Positions 33,013 to 46,400 of a DNA stretch of 64,000 nt are shown here, piece by piece; the stretch's first letter is position 1; each line of letters starts with the position of its first letter. Position numbers and translations under genes: made by a program. The notes under the pieces were generated by a model. That model was not told the origin of the DNA. It saw only the letters and a program-made list of their open reading frames with translations, and made no database searches. Origin of the DNA: Takakia lepidozioides (Eukaryota; Streptophyta; Takakiopsida; Takakiales; Takakiaceae); contig CM060731.1 in the NCBI GenBank assembly GCA_030704615.1, positions 13,886,001 through 13,950,000 on the forward strand, written 5' to 3'.

Positions 33013-36000
33013 AAGTGAGGGGCTCAAAAAACTTGATCTTCACATTGTTCATAGGGTTTGAGTAGCCACAGTCTAGGTGGTCCTGGGTGCAAATATGGAA
33101 TCAACAATAAGTCATGAACCTTAATGGGTCTTGTTTAGTAGCTATGTTGGACCTGTTTGGGGCACTGCTTCCTGTCCGGAGGTGACCTCTTACTAACGGA
33201 CATGTTCAGTGTATCCCAGGCCTTTTGTTCCTGATTCTTACCCTGAGCATGGCCTTCTAACTTACTCAAAATGGCACTGATCACCTTCTTTAAAGTAACT
33301 GACGTGTATCGCTCAGATCAAGTGACACTTGATACTGTGTCTGAGTAATTTTCGAATTGTTTTGAGGCAGGGTTGCAGGTCAACTTCGTGACAAAATACA
33401 GCCCGGTATTTGACCGTGTCACCCAACCAGCTGTACAAAAAGGGCTCTTCCAAACAGAGGAGACAGGTGGTCTGTTGCAAGAGAGTAATGCTTTGGGGGG
33501 ACACCCCCCTCCATGAAAGTTGCAAGTGACCATTCCAAAGGGTGGTGTTGTAGGAAATGATAGGAATTTGACTCATTTTTCCATCTATATAAATGTCAGT
33601 GACTCTTATTACAATAAAAAGTCAGGGATGAGTTCATTTGTGGGTGCTTACGATGGCATTCACCATGACCTGGAAAGATCCTATGATCCAAAGTTAGGTG
33701 AGATTCCCACTTTTTCAGTACTACCTGTGGAAAAGATATCATCCACCTTCAATCCAAGAGGAGACTGCAAGCCCTACCAAGATACACACAAGTTATGTGC
33801 TCAGTGAGTGTTCCTCATGTCTAATGACTACACTTATCCGTCTGGCGTTAGACTCAGGGATTCTGCTTAGTCCTCCTGGAGTGTACTGTATGGAGCCAGA
33901 AACAACCTGATGACAGGCTGGGGTGACTGTTGATGAAGGGCTGGCATTTACATTTTGCTGAATCCACGTATGAGAAAGGTGGGCTGGTTGTGGACCTAAG
34001 GAGAAATTGTGAGCCCAGCAGGTGTTGCAGCCACACAGTGACCTTCACGAGGTACAATTTTGCATCCCACAGGTGTGGCTACTCCCAAAGAAGGGTTTTG
34101 TGATGGAGACTGTCCTTTTGACCTACTATGCAGGCAGTCAGTCCCACAAATGATCTTCCTGTTAAAGATAAACATTTCTCAAGGCTAGGATTGTCAAGTG
34201 TTGCAACCCACATAAGGATCTTGGAAATGAAGTGAGGTAAAATAGTGATATTAGCAGACTGACCTTTGCACGCAGCTCAAATCACTTCATCGGGCATAAT
34301 CTGCATCACAGCCCCCACGAATCCTGCCAGCACTCCATGGAACCCTGATGTGGGTGAGTAGTGAATAATTACTAGAACTACAAACTTCTAGTGCTGTAGT
34401 AATCGTAATTTTATGACTCAAAGAAGACTCCACTCAGATATCTGCAAAATCAATACCCAGGTTCCATTGAGCCCTAAACCTGATTGGTCGCACATTCACT
34501 GAACATCAACAGAATCGAGAAGAAACACAGACAACCTCAGCATGTTAGACTCGTGAATATGACAACTGAAATCCTCTCAAGTTGCATGTTCTGCTGATCT
34601 TTGACAGAGAATGGCAGTGTAAGGCTCAGGGAGACTGCGTTGGGACAAGTGAGGTCGCATTTCAAATATTGTTTCCAACTGAAAAACGCCAAAAGAGAAG
34701 CTGTTTGTAGGCTTGTTTACTTTAACTACCCATGAACACCTTCCAGTTCCTTGGAGGTGGAACGCGCCACTGCATCAAAACTCCATTCCCCACACGCACG
34801 AAAGGGTGAAGTGCAACTGCACATTGCTCTGTGGGCAACCAATGGATCCACCAAATTTCAGATTCTCCTGACAGAAAACAGTAACATGTACTCGGATACC
34901 TACAAATCTTGGAGATACATGAAAAACCCACACTAACGCGGCAAACAACCTACAATACTCCAAAGGGACTTCTCATTGGTATGATACCGGATCGAAGGTA
35001 TGATTGAACTTGGAAACATGGTGTCCAGCGTGTGTTGATTAAGCAGGAAAAACGGCTTCCAGATTCTCGTCAGATTTTTCAAGTGGGACCATCCTCTTCG
35101 GAGGGCGATCCTGAGGCAGCTGACAAAACTAAAGAGGAGCTCTATAACCTTGTTTTACCTTGTCAGTTTGCAAAATATGCTATGTAGGTTCAGTACCATA
35201 CTCCTAGAAGTCCACCATATCACTTCCATGTCATTAAGCAGGCAACTCCGTACACGGATCCACACCTCAATAGTGACCATGCAGTTGCTCATCGACGAAG
35301 AGACATATGCGAAGAGGCACGGTGGGCCACGGCAGTTAGCATGAAATGAGGGGGAGGGCCTCAGCCGAGTAATACTTCATTGTGACAGCCATCGTAACAA
35401 GGCTGTCTGTACGCTGAGCGGGGAGATATTCTGTCCGCGCACAAATGGTCGTTCACAGTATGATGCGAAAAGATGTGAAGAGACATATGTAGACGGTGGT
35501 AATTGAAACTTCTCCTCATGCGTGTCTAAATACCCATGGGTATACATGGACTTCACGTGATCTGTGCATGGAAACAGTTCGTTGCAACAAGGTTGTACGA
35601 ATATGTCGACAACCAGCCAGATGGGTTGATGAGCTACATAAATTGATGTCTTACCCTCCAGTACACTGTACCCTGAGAAGAAAATGATAGCAGACATCTA
35701 CAATGTCGTGAGCACAATCCAATCTGGGACAAGCAGTGTTTGGACCATACCTGTGTTTCCTTTCTCCCTTTCGCGACTGTATTCAAATTGTCGTCTTTCT
35801 GGACATGCCTTATTCCCTACAAAAGATTGCTTGAGTAAGGATGAGGACTGAACAATGAAATCAGGCGGGAAAGAATGTGCCCATCACTCTTTCTTACATG
35901 TAGATAGTTCAGATCATAAAGCAAGCGATCGGTGAGGCAGTGCGTTGGTACAAGTATCACTTACTCCCTTCCCACGCATTTTAGGCGCATCTTTCAAACC

Positions 36001-37456
36001 ACAGTACATAGTAAGACTTGCTCGGTGAATCGTCTCACATGTGACGTTGTGCTCTCTCCATCGTAGGCATGTGTAGCTCTCTTGTGGTGAGGCCGTAGAG
36101 CCTGTTTAAGAGATCTTCAATCGTTGTGTACGTGATTTAGCGAGAAGTCACAGTTACTCAACAATGCAAGTGCTGAGAGTTAGAACTATTCCCAACACTG
36201 ACCTTTCTTTTCAGATGATAGACCGTGACGTACATACGTAGAACTTGGCTTCATTAGCAGGCTCGACGGCAGCTAATGGCGAGCAGCTCATGCAATTGAC
36301 ACCATGCCACCACTGAGTATACGTAAACAGCAAATTCCATGTGAGAAATCTCCTTCCCTGAGCTCGTTGTGCAACTGGATGACATTTCTTCTTCTCATGA
36401 ACTGCTTGCCTGCTACTAGATTCGGGGCTCTTTAGAGATTCCCCCACATTGGTCGAAGAAGATCCCAAGTGCCTTTGCATCCCACCTGCAGGAGCCACTC
36501 CATCTTGGGGGAAATAGTTCTGTGATCCCTTACTCATGTTTTGTCATCGTGCTGAAGATCTGTTCAATGGTTATGTTTTGTTATAAGGTCCAAGTTAGTG
36601 CTCCCAGTCTCTACACACACCGGCAGACACTGAGCACATCTCAGTTCTTTTCAAGATGGACTGGAAACAACGCTTCGCAAGCTGGGAGAGGAGGTAGACC
36701 GAGAGCTTAAAAGACTAATCTTCTTGGGTGGTCACTGGTGCAGGTTGCCCAGGAAGAAGGATGCCCACTTTTTTTAACATGAAATTTATCTATCAACCTG
36801 AAGCATGAAGCTGGGTACCACCTGAGAGAAAAACACGCAGCTAACTGATCAGAAAGGATGACCTGTTCTATCACCTTCATTTCTTGCTGCTTATATAAAA
36901 TTGGCTTCAGAACACAGAGGGTCATTCGGGTGCTTCTCTGAGCTTAGCATATGTGGACGAGCTCCCTGGCAGCTTACCCTTGACACAGGTATGCCATCCA
37001 TAAGAGTGCATTGCTTCCGCCATACATGCTCATTTCATTCAAGCTTCGTGTTGGAGTTGAGCTGGAAATTCAAACTCTCTATTGAAGACATGATGATCAT
37101 GACGACGAGAGTACTGTTGAGAGTATTGAAAGATTCTGGCTGGACATTTGCCCAGTAGGTAGCGAATGGTCTATTATCTGTTGGTATTATGATGATGCCC
37201 AAACGCACAGAAGTACTAGGCCGTGCATTTGCTGTGTTTATTGACTGTGCCCCGTGTCTTCCAGGCTCCTAGGCCTCCCGTGCAACGTAATAAAAGTTTG
37301 TTGGTTGTCTTCTCTCCCTCTCCTTGACGGAACTCTGGTTGTGTTGAAACAGAAAGTCTGGAGCTGAGTATCCAGGACCCTCACTTCCAGGTTGCTAGCG
37401 GGACGATGCCTCTTCAAATTTAATTATTGCATCATTCACCAGCAGACTGGGGGATG
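33013..37456. other. Intergenic region between the two ABCG copies
   Basis: The first part (33013 to about 33780) resembles the sequence after copy B (51235 to about 52310), so it belongs to the duplicated block and may contain the 3' untranslated region. An open frame at 33520-33807 is not kept in the second copy and is probably not a gene. From about 34000 to 37200 I see only short frames without recognisable domains, including a 108-codon minus-strand frame at 36211-36537. The end (about 37250-37456) resembles the leader of copy A. Confidence 0.45.
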
Positions 37457-40400
37457 ATGGAGCTCGACAAAATATTTGTTGAGTATGCGCGAGGACTGGT
37501 TATCTGCGTTCATGTACTCGTGATCCTTCTGTTGGGTCTAGTCTCACGTGGCGGTGCAGCACAGAACCAGAGTTTATCGCCACCACCTTCAATACCAGTC
37601 AAAGCCATGTTGTATAATGCTCCGCCGCTACCCATGTCGTATGCTGCCCCGCCAGTACCCGATGCGTCCGCTGTAGCATACGAGAATCTCAATAATTTGT
37701 CAACGCAGATCACCAATACTTTGGATCAACGATTCAGCTTTTGCATCACTTCTGGGTAACCTATGCTCTGCCATTCTTGCTCATCCGACAATAGCCAGGA
37801 TGAGAGTTATATCTTGCCAAGCATAACAGGGCTTGTTGCATCTCCTCTGGGGTGTAGGTCCTAGATCACCGTCACAAGAAATGAAGTGTATAGAGCTCCA
37901 TGTCATGCAGCATTCCTTTCTGCTGAAATGGGTTCACCTATTGACAGTTCCCCCAAAACCCAACATAGAGCAGTAGTCAGTTGATTGAGGTCCTTCAAGA
38001 CTTGTATTTCCATAAGCTTAGACCCTGGAAGATTTCCTTCATAAGCATTCCTCCTCCGTCAGTACTTGACTAATGTCAAAGTTCACCCCTTCCGAGAACT
38101 GTAGAGAGCTGAAACCATCCTAAACTATGGAGGACCCGTGTCTTGGCTTGAGAATAGTGAAGACATGACTGCCATTTGCTTGTAGCAGAAATGCTGAACA
38201 AGGCAAGGGGACATACACTCTTCTGAAAACTGGCCCTCGACAGCAGTCCCCAAGATGTTACCCTCCTTGTAAGCCGTTCAGCCATGGAATGAGACTGAAA
38301 TCTTCACCGCGCACGGATAGCAACAATTCCCGCTTCAAGTAGGATGAAGTGCTGAATTCATGGGTTCCCATCAATCCTTAGTTCATTGCAAGAAGTAGGT
38401 CCTATGGCTGAATTGATCATTCCACACAGGTCAGAGCATCCCTCTGGCTTTGACAAGCAAGCTTGAATATGTGGTCATATCTCCTTTTGGTGGGCGTAGG
38501 GAAAGAGAGAGGCACGAAGTATTTGGCTATCAGCAGAACTCAACCTTTATGGCAAATTGCGTGAGTTTGACAGGTACAGCCTCCCATCCCTTTGTCACTA
38601 TTCTATTGTGTCTATGCTTCAAAAGCCGTGTTGTTTCCACAGTACTGAACCACAGTGACCGATATGCACTCTGCCATAAACCTTTGCAATGTGAAACTTT
38701 CAGGTGGCGACTTTTCAGATCGTCTTTGCGGGGCGAGTGAGATTACACTCTATTTCGGAAATCTTGGAACTTTGGCCTCCCCTCCCCCGAACATTAACTG
38801 TAACTCAAGTCATTGGTCACAAGCATGCGAGTCAGGTTGGGCTGCTGCAGCAATGCCACCAGTGGATTTAGGACGTTATTTTGTCCCTGCCAGAAACAAT
38901 ATCCCGGAACCATGCTGTGCAGGGTTTTTTTGCCCGCGGGGTCTCACCTGCATGCTTCGTAAGTAGATCTTTGAGGGTTCAAAGTGCTTTTTAGATTGAT
39001 GATTGTTGAGCATACAATAGTCAGCATTTTCCTCTTTGACCGTGAAGGTTACTCACAATAAAGCACTGTTCTGCCATGTCTAAGCTTGTCCGCTCGGTGC
39101 CTACTGCCCTGTCGCTACATTGAACGAAACAGCTGGGACCTGTGCTCCGTGAGTCCTCAGCCTATAACTCTTGTTAATTTCAGGGCTGGAAGGTGTTTGT
39201 GTGTGTCTTTCTCTAATAGGTCTGAGGACACATATCATCTTTCTTTCTTAAAATGCGTGGCAGCCTACCTACACGAGGCCTTCACCCTTAGACAATCGCT
39301 AGAACATTAATTGTGGTTTCTGGATTTGTTCCTCTCTCATGTTTTCTTCCATTTTGTCCCATAAGCTCTACGAGCTTTCCGTGGACGTTATAAAGCACCA
39401 TTTCATTTCATTTCATTTCATTTTACTCTCTCCATAAGGGATATGGCTATCTCTCATCTTACCATGGGGTACCTGTCAATTTGAGTTTAGAGTTCACTTT
39501 AGAGTTTACTAGGCTCTTACATTGATATATGTCCTTTCTCCCTCCCCTGGTCTCTTTGAGATTTCCGCGGAGGTACCATTCCATTCCATTCCATTCCCTC
39601 CCCCTGGTTTTTATCCTTCGCTTCCAGGATTATGGATCTGTTGAGTTTGGAGCAGATAATAGCCAACGGAGTACTGACAGGGATCACTCCATGTATGTGT
39701 TAGTTCTTATATTCTCAAGTCGTTGATGTGATCTGCTAGGCCAAGATTGTGTGTTGATGTACGCATGGTGTGGATGCTGCAGATATGGCTATGAGGTGAG
39801 ACCGGGCAACAGTAATGCCTCATGTGGGGGAGCCGACAAGTGGTCTGATGTTAGCTCTACTGTTTCCATGTTCTGCCCAGCTGGCCAATACTGCCCAACT
39901 TCTATAGAAGCATATGATTGCGGCACCAGGTAAGTGCCTCTTTTTCAATGCTTTCAATGAAGACCCGGTCTCCTTCTTATGCTAAATATGTTACCAATGT
40001 ATCGTTGGCTCCAATTTGAAAGGCCAATGTTGGTGGAGACATCCCAGCTGCAAGGTTCTAAATAGGCAAAGTAGTGGCCTCAATCCTGTAGTAGAGAGAA
40101 CATCGAAAGAACAAATGTGCTTCACCCTCAATCTCCAGCCTGTCTTGTTTAGTGTACGCAGGACAAAGGTGTTTGGCACACAACAACATATCCCATTTGC
40201 AAGTCTCTATCCTCATGCCGTGAGCCCACCCTGAATTGTCCCTTGCCTGTAAAATGAGGGGGAGAGAGAGATGGAAAACAAACAATCACAAAAGATAAAA
40301 AAGTGTCTCTATAGAACTGCAACTTGCTGGTGAGGTGTATCGTTGTGACGTAGAGTTCCTTCAGCTATTGCCTAATGAGTTCGTTCCTGTTGTGCTTGGA

Positions 40401-43400
40401 AAAGCCTTTGGGAGGGTCCTAGGTTTTCAGTTACTAGGGATGTTGCAGAGAGACCGTGCCACGATGGGCCGGAATCCTCACATCCACTAAAAGAGGCAAG
40501 GTGGTATTTTTCAGACCCGAACACAGCTGCCCCTGCCTCCCTTGATCTTCAACCAAACATGTATTGGCTGGACCAGAGTCATGAGTGGTTCCGTGACATT
40601 GAAGAATTGGACATCAAGTCGGTCACACTGAACAGAATGTCTAGCAAAAAGCAGAAAAAGCCTTCATTTCAAAGAGTAACACATTCATACGCATTGAAGA
40701 AATGGCACATGGCTTGGAGTAAAGAAAAAAGGATCTATTTGAGGAGATGGAAAAATTGAATGTTCTCCTAAGATTTTGTCTCAACAACGAGACAAGCAAT
40801 GTGTTTGGGAAGGTAACACACTGGCCCCGGATGTCGATCAGAGGTCTAGGACGTGCACCTCCTAGGCACACGCCATGGGGAAGGCTCGAACTCAAAGACG
40901 AGCGTGCCCACAACACCAGATACTTAGAATCTGTTCACAAGTATCACAAATGGGCCTTCAACCCTTTAAATCTTAACAAACCATCCATATCAGTTGAAGC
41001 CTTGGTGGAGAGAAGTGGGCACCAAGTTTTCAAGGGGATATTCTGGAGGAGAAGGATGTGCCAGACTTTTCTATAGGCAACGACTTCCTTAGGAATTTGT
41101 GGAGCCCCGTGCCGACCCTCAACCAGGTAGCACCTTTGTTGTTTGTCGATGAGCAGGTTTCCCATGTGGACACCCTTGAGTTGAAGAAGGTCATAATGGA
41201 AGGAGACAGCAAGGGGGGACCCGGATATGACAGATGACATAAAATTCTCAAGGCCTATGCACATCCATCCTTGTTGAAGTGGCTTCTAAGAACCTTGGAG
41301 TTCCAAAATTCTGAAGGCAGAAGTTTTCCTTCCCCATGTTTTGTGTCTCCCACTTCGAACCATCGTTTTTGAGTGGGTAAGTCTTTTTGGAAGACTAAGC
41401 CCGGAGTTCGACTTAACTTTTGGACGCCCACTCTCACTAATGTGTTGGGCTGGTCCTAATCAAGCTCAACAGACCTTCAGGGAGGGCCATTTCCAAGGGA
41501 GCGGTCCCTCCTGCGGGTAAGCAAGGCCCTGCTTGGATGCGAGTAACTCATCTCTTTTCCCACCATTCTTTACTGCCTATTCTTTGCTTCTGAAACTCAG
41601 CTGGATGCATCACGGGTTGATGCGACTTGGTGAATTCAGGATTGTCCTCAATGAGCCGGTGTTTCCGCTGAGCTTTCCGTAAGTGCCACCCCGCCAAATT
41701 ACCGGAAAGTGGAGACACAGGCATCTGCAACAAGCTCAAGAGCTTTTGGGACAAAGAGAGTGGAATATACCAATTAATGAGAGGGTGAATAAGAGTTGTA
41801 GAGAACACGATATGTACCACACAAGAAGCTGAAATTCATGTTCCCTAATGGTAACGAAGAACGAAGCCACCCCATAGCGTTAGTACAACAACAGTCTGTT
41901 GATGCCTGAGCTTTTCAGGTGGCTGCTTAGAGAAGTGCGACTTTTGTGCGTTTGATGATTACATCTTGTAGCCTAATAAGGAGTCCCTTACCTCAGAGTG
42001 GTACATCTTCCTGTTCTGGGACCCCACTTGCTGAGGTATCCTGCTACCAGCAATGTATCTGGTCGGTCAACTTAAACTCAGGGCAGGAAGCCTACCTTTG
42101 AACAGCAAACAGAAGCAGAGAGGAAAGGGAGAGTGCAATTGCCCGTTGTGTGGGCAATCTGAAGACAGTATTCATTTGATACACTGTCCGGGGTTCTCTC
42201 ACCAAAGAGACGCTCTCTTCAAATCTATCAAGGGAATTGTGCCTGTACCCCTGTTTACCAACTTTGAAAGTCTCGAGGCTGAGCCAAAAGCCCAGGCCCT
42301 CCTGAGGCCTAGTTTTTGGGCAAATCACACACAGCAGATTGATGCTTGTGTGAAGGGATTTCTAGAGGATATCTGGAAAACCCGGATTAATTCTATATAT
42401 GAAGGTAAGTCTTACTACCAACGTCAGCCCCTGACAGAGGTAGGTTCTGTCCCTTTGTTCCCGCTCAAACTGGGCGCGGGGTCAATGGCCACAAGGCTAC
42501 GGCAAACAACGTCTTATGAGTACAATCTTATCCCGTAAGCTCTTTGAGCTTCTGCGGACGTTGTGAAGTACTATTTCATGTCATTTCTTCATTCTTTCTC
42601 AGTTTGTTGTGTGCTGTCTTCACCCTAGCACCATTAGTCATTGCAGCATGTTTCACTCCATTGGGGCCTATAGTGCTGGAATTGCCATCATACATTCTAT
42701 TGTGAGGTCCATGTTAGCCTTTACAGTCCATTTCCTATACCTGGATTATGGCTGGCTGTGAGTAAGTACCAATACAATTCTGGGCTTTCCAGAACTGGGT
42801 CCTTTGAGCAGCTCCGGAAAGGTCGACTATGCTCTCAAAGGAGTGTCTAGCCAAGTTTTCCAGGGAAGAGTAAGTGCATCTCTCTTCGTCTGTGTCCAAA
42901 TTGCCCAAGGATATACAGCCACAAGCCTATTGCAAGTTACTGTCCAACAAGTACACCTCTTTCTTCTCCTAAAAACAGTGTAGATTTGCTTGTGGGGGTG
43001 TTTTGCAGACACTTCTGCCGGCTAGGCTCCACAGCTCCAGAGAGTGAGTCCTCTTGGTGCTCTCCTGCAGTGGTGGTTTACAGTTCAGTAACAGCCATCT
43101 GAGGTAAAGTGCAGTATTGGTAGATGAGTGGACAAGGAGAAGAATGAAATGTGGTAACAGAGACAAATGTGGGGGAGTGGGTGCAGCACGTTCACACCTT
43201 ACATCTTGTGGAGGAGATCCAAATCTACAACGTGAAAACCTTCAAGCCGTTGGGGGTCTATTCCTAGTACGTTTGATGCTCCTGCGCACCCTCTCCCCCA
43301 CTTTTCCCTTTCTGTTGCTGTTCCCCTCATCCCGTTTTTGGCTCCATATATTAGGTGTAAATAGTACAGTCTAATCTCTACATGTCTTTCCTTCTTTCTT

Positions 43401-46400
43401 TATTGCTCTGAAGTCGGTTGTCACTTGCACTGTACCATAGGGGTGTGTGAGATTGGGAGCCAGAGGTCACTGTCTGTCTTGTGGAAGAATATGAAATGAA
43501 ATGAAATGAAATGGTACTTTATAACGTCCGCGGAAAGCTCAAAGGTCTTATGGGACAAAATGGAAAAAAACAAGAGAGAGGAGACAAAACCGGAGCCAAA
43601 AAGCAGCCCTAAAGCAACTACTGCTCAAGGGATTGCCTCTGTGATGATGGAATCTTACAGCCCAATTACCTGTCTGTGGCTCTAAGGGCATGGGGAAGGT
43701 TTAGGGTGGGCTCCCAGAGTCTGCGGATAGACTGGTAGATGGGACAACCTGCAGCATGATGACCGTCTATGCCCCCCTTGTGCTGGGGATGACAGGAGGG
43801 AAATTGATAATGAAGAATATTTCTTCTTTCACTGTCCTTTCTACTATTAGATCCAGGGAAGATACTCCGATTGCCAATCTGTCACAGAGGTTTTCAATTA
43901 CAAGGATCTGGAATGCTTGGCAGCATATCTGCACGAGGCATTGATTCTCAGGTGATCTTTTTATCAACAGTTGTTTTTAGGCTGCTGGCCCCACTGTATG
44001 AAGGGATTTCTAGAGGATATGTGGAAAACTCGGATTAATAGTCTGTTCCAAGGTAAGTCATACTACCAGCGGCAGCCCCCGACAAAGGTAGTTTCTGTCC
44101 CTTTGCGTTCCGCTCAAACTGAGTGCAGGGTCAATGGCCGCAAGGCTACGGCAAACATCTTATGAGTACATTCTCTTTCCTGTTTCATGCTCATGTCCCA
44201 TAAGCTCTTGGAGCTTTGCGTGGACGTTATAAAGCAGCATTTCATCATTTCTTTCTCTCTCAATGAGGAGTACATAGTTAGAGGCAAGATACTCAAAGAA
44301 ACTCTCATTCCCAAGAACAAAGCCATCTTCCATGAGTAGCCTTGAGACCTTTTCGGACCAGATGGCCTGGCAGCTTAACTCTATGAGGTCTAACTCTCGA
44401 GATTCATGGGAGATTACATTGTCTATTCTGAGACACACAATCTCTCACAGAGGTCTTCCATTACGAGGATCAGGAATGCTTAGTGGCATATCTGCATGAG
44501 GTATTGACTCTTAGACAATCCATTGACAATAATTGTTCCTGGGCTCCTTGTGGAGGGCCCCTCTGTCTTTGCTCTCTCTTGCTCCAGAAGCTCTTTGAGC
44601 TTCCACAAACGTATAATCCACTTCTCACTTGCTTGATATCTCTAAACAAAATCTTGTTCTTCCTCTTCCTCCCTCCTTTCTCACTCTACTAGCATTGAAT
44701 CCATGCATCGGTCAAAGGGAATTCCATGCGATCTGGAAGGCTAGAAGCAAACCCATGTCCATACAGATAGCCTCCTGCCATTGTTAGTGGATCCTATGCA
44801 TTGTTATGCTTGGTCCCCTCCCCTCCCCTTCTTTCCGACTCTGCTTGATTGCCTATTCAATGGTCAAAATACCACAGCAAGCGAAGTCTACTAAGTACAT
44901 TCTAGGCACTTTACCAGTGGCTGTGGGGTGTAAAGTGTGGAAAGATGGTGCATGCAGGTAGTGCTTGTAGTTTTGCTTCTGGTGATCTTCACATGCTCGG
45001 ATTGGTTGACGGATATAAAGAAAAGGCGCAAATCTACTACACGACAACTGGCTGCAAAAGAAGCATATGAGCGGGTTTCAATTGTCGCACAATGGCGAAA
45101 ATCTGCAAAGCGACGGGCAACAATGATAGGCAACAAACTCAGCCGTACCCTTACCCGCAAACAGACTACACGCAGCGTGCAAGAGTTGCAGGTAGGAGTG
45201 CAATCATCAGAATGAATAAAGAGACAGCTAGGAAAATGGACGCATTTTGTGGCAAATTAATACCAAATGTTCCAAAGAACATCTTTTAACAATGAATAAA
45301 TTACTGCATTTCTCTGGGAAGCTGGGGCAATCGTGCAGGGGTTAAAACCTCAGATAAAATGCATCTTCCAGTTGAAGAATTGATGATAGTTGTCACTACA
45401 AATGTTAAGGGTCTGTGCTTGGAGCACTCTGTTTACTTGGTGTCCTACATTATTCTTCACACTAGCCAGTCAATGATTCACGTGTCTTTGTCTTTTATGC
45501 AAAAAATGAGGAGATAGACTTTAAAGTCTGTTTGGTGGTCTGTTACAGATCCTCTCCCCCCCTGCTGCCAGTCCTGTATACACCGGAAGCACTTCACAGT
45601 TCAATGACACAGGGGTACCGCCTTCTGGTATAATTGGACGCTCTGGACTACTTAGTGAACCTATTGATGAGTATGCACCTGCCAATCCACCTCCACTCCC
45701 CCCAGTCCCACTAGTTGCCTGGTCAGGCGACCCAAATTCTGCACCAAACATAAATCCTTCAGATGTCCCTCCTAAAGCAAACATCCCTTTGGACAGTGCG
45801 AAAGACTCTAAGCGCCCACCTCCCAAAGTACTCTTTAAAAGGGACAGCCAGATTTTTGCTTATGCCTATGGCCAACTTGAGAAAGAGAGGGCCTTTGGAA
45901 TGAAAGGCCAGTCTCCCACTATGAAAGACATGGACTTCTTGGACCCCTTAGGGGGGATGGTGGTAGGGAATATGCGACCCCCAATTGAGTTAAGCTTTGT
46001 TGACCTCTCCCTCATACTAAAAGGAAGTGGGAAGAAAATCTTGTGCAATGTGACTGGAAAGTTGTCACCAGGGCGCATCACGGCAGTTATGGGCCCTTCC
46101 GGTGCTGGAAAGACCACATTTTTGAATGCCCTAGCAGGCAAGGCTACAAACAGTCACACCACCGGGCAGGTGTTTATCAATGGGAACCCTGAATCGATTC
46201 ACTCTTACAAGCGCATCATTGGATTTGTGCCTCAAGATGATGTTGTCCATGGCAATTTGACCGTAGAGGAAAACCTTTGGTTCAGTGCCAGCTACAGGTC
46301 ACCTGCTATCTCACACCCATAAGCTCTTTGGGCTCTCCATGGGGCATCATCCTTTCTTTCTTCGTATGACGCATGCAGGCAAGTAGGCTGTTTGGCTCCA

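Noticed and set aside
33520-33807. A separate gene after ABCG copy A
   Set aside because: The frame is not kept in the matching region after copy B and shows no known domain. It is more likely duplicated 3' flank.
36211-36537. A minus-strand gene in the intergenic region
   Set aside because: A 108-codon frame without recognisable similarity, partner exons or splice signals that I could join.
43241-43250. Loss of the exon 7 splice donor in ABCG copy B
   Set aside because: I first placed the donor after CTTCAAG, where A has GT and B has CC. The frame continues in both copies to a shared GTACGT donor (22985 and 43267), and the extended peptide fits Arabidopsis ABCG28 better.
45521-45826. Minus-strand 101-codon Gly-rich frame
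   Set aside because: It is the antisense shadow of exon 9 of ABCG copy B.
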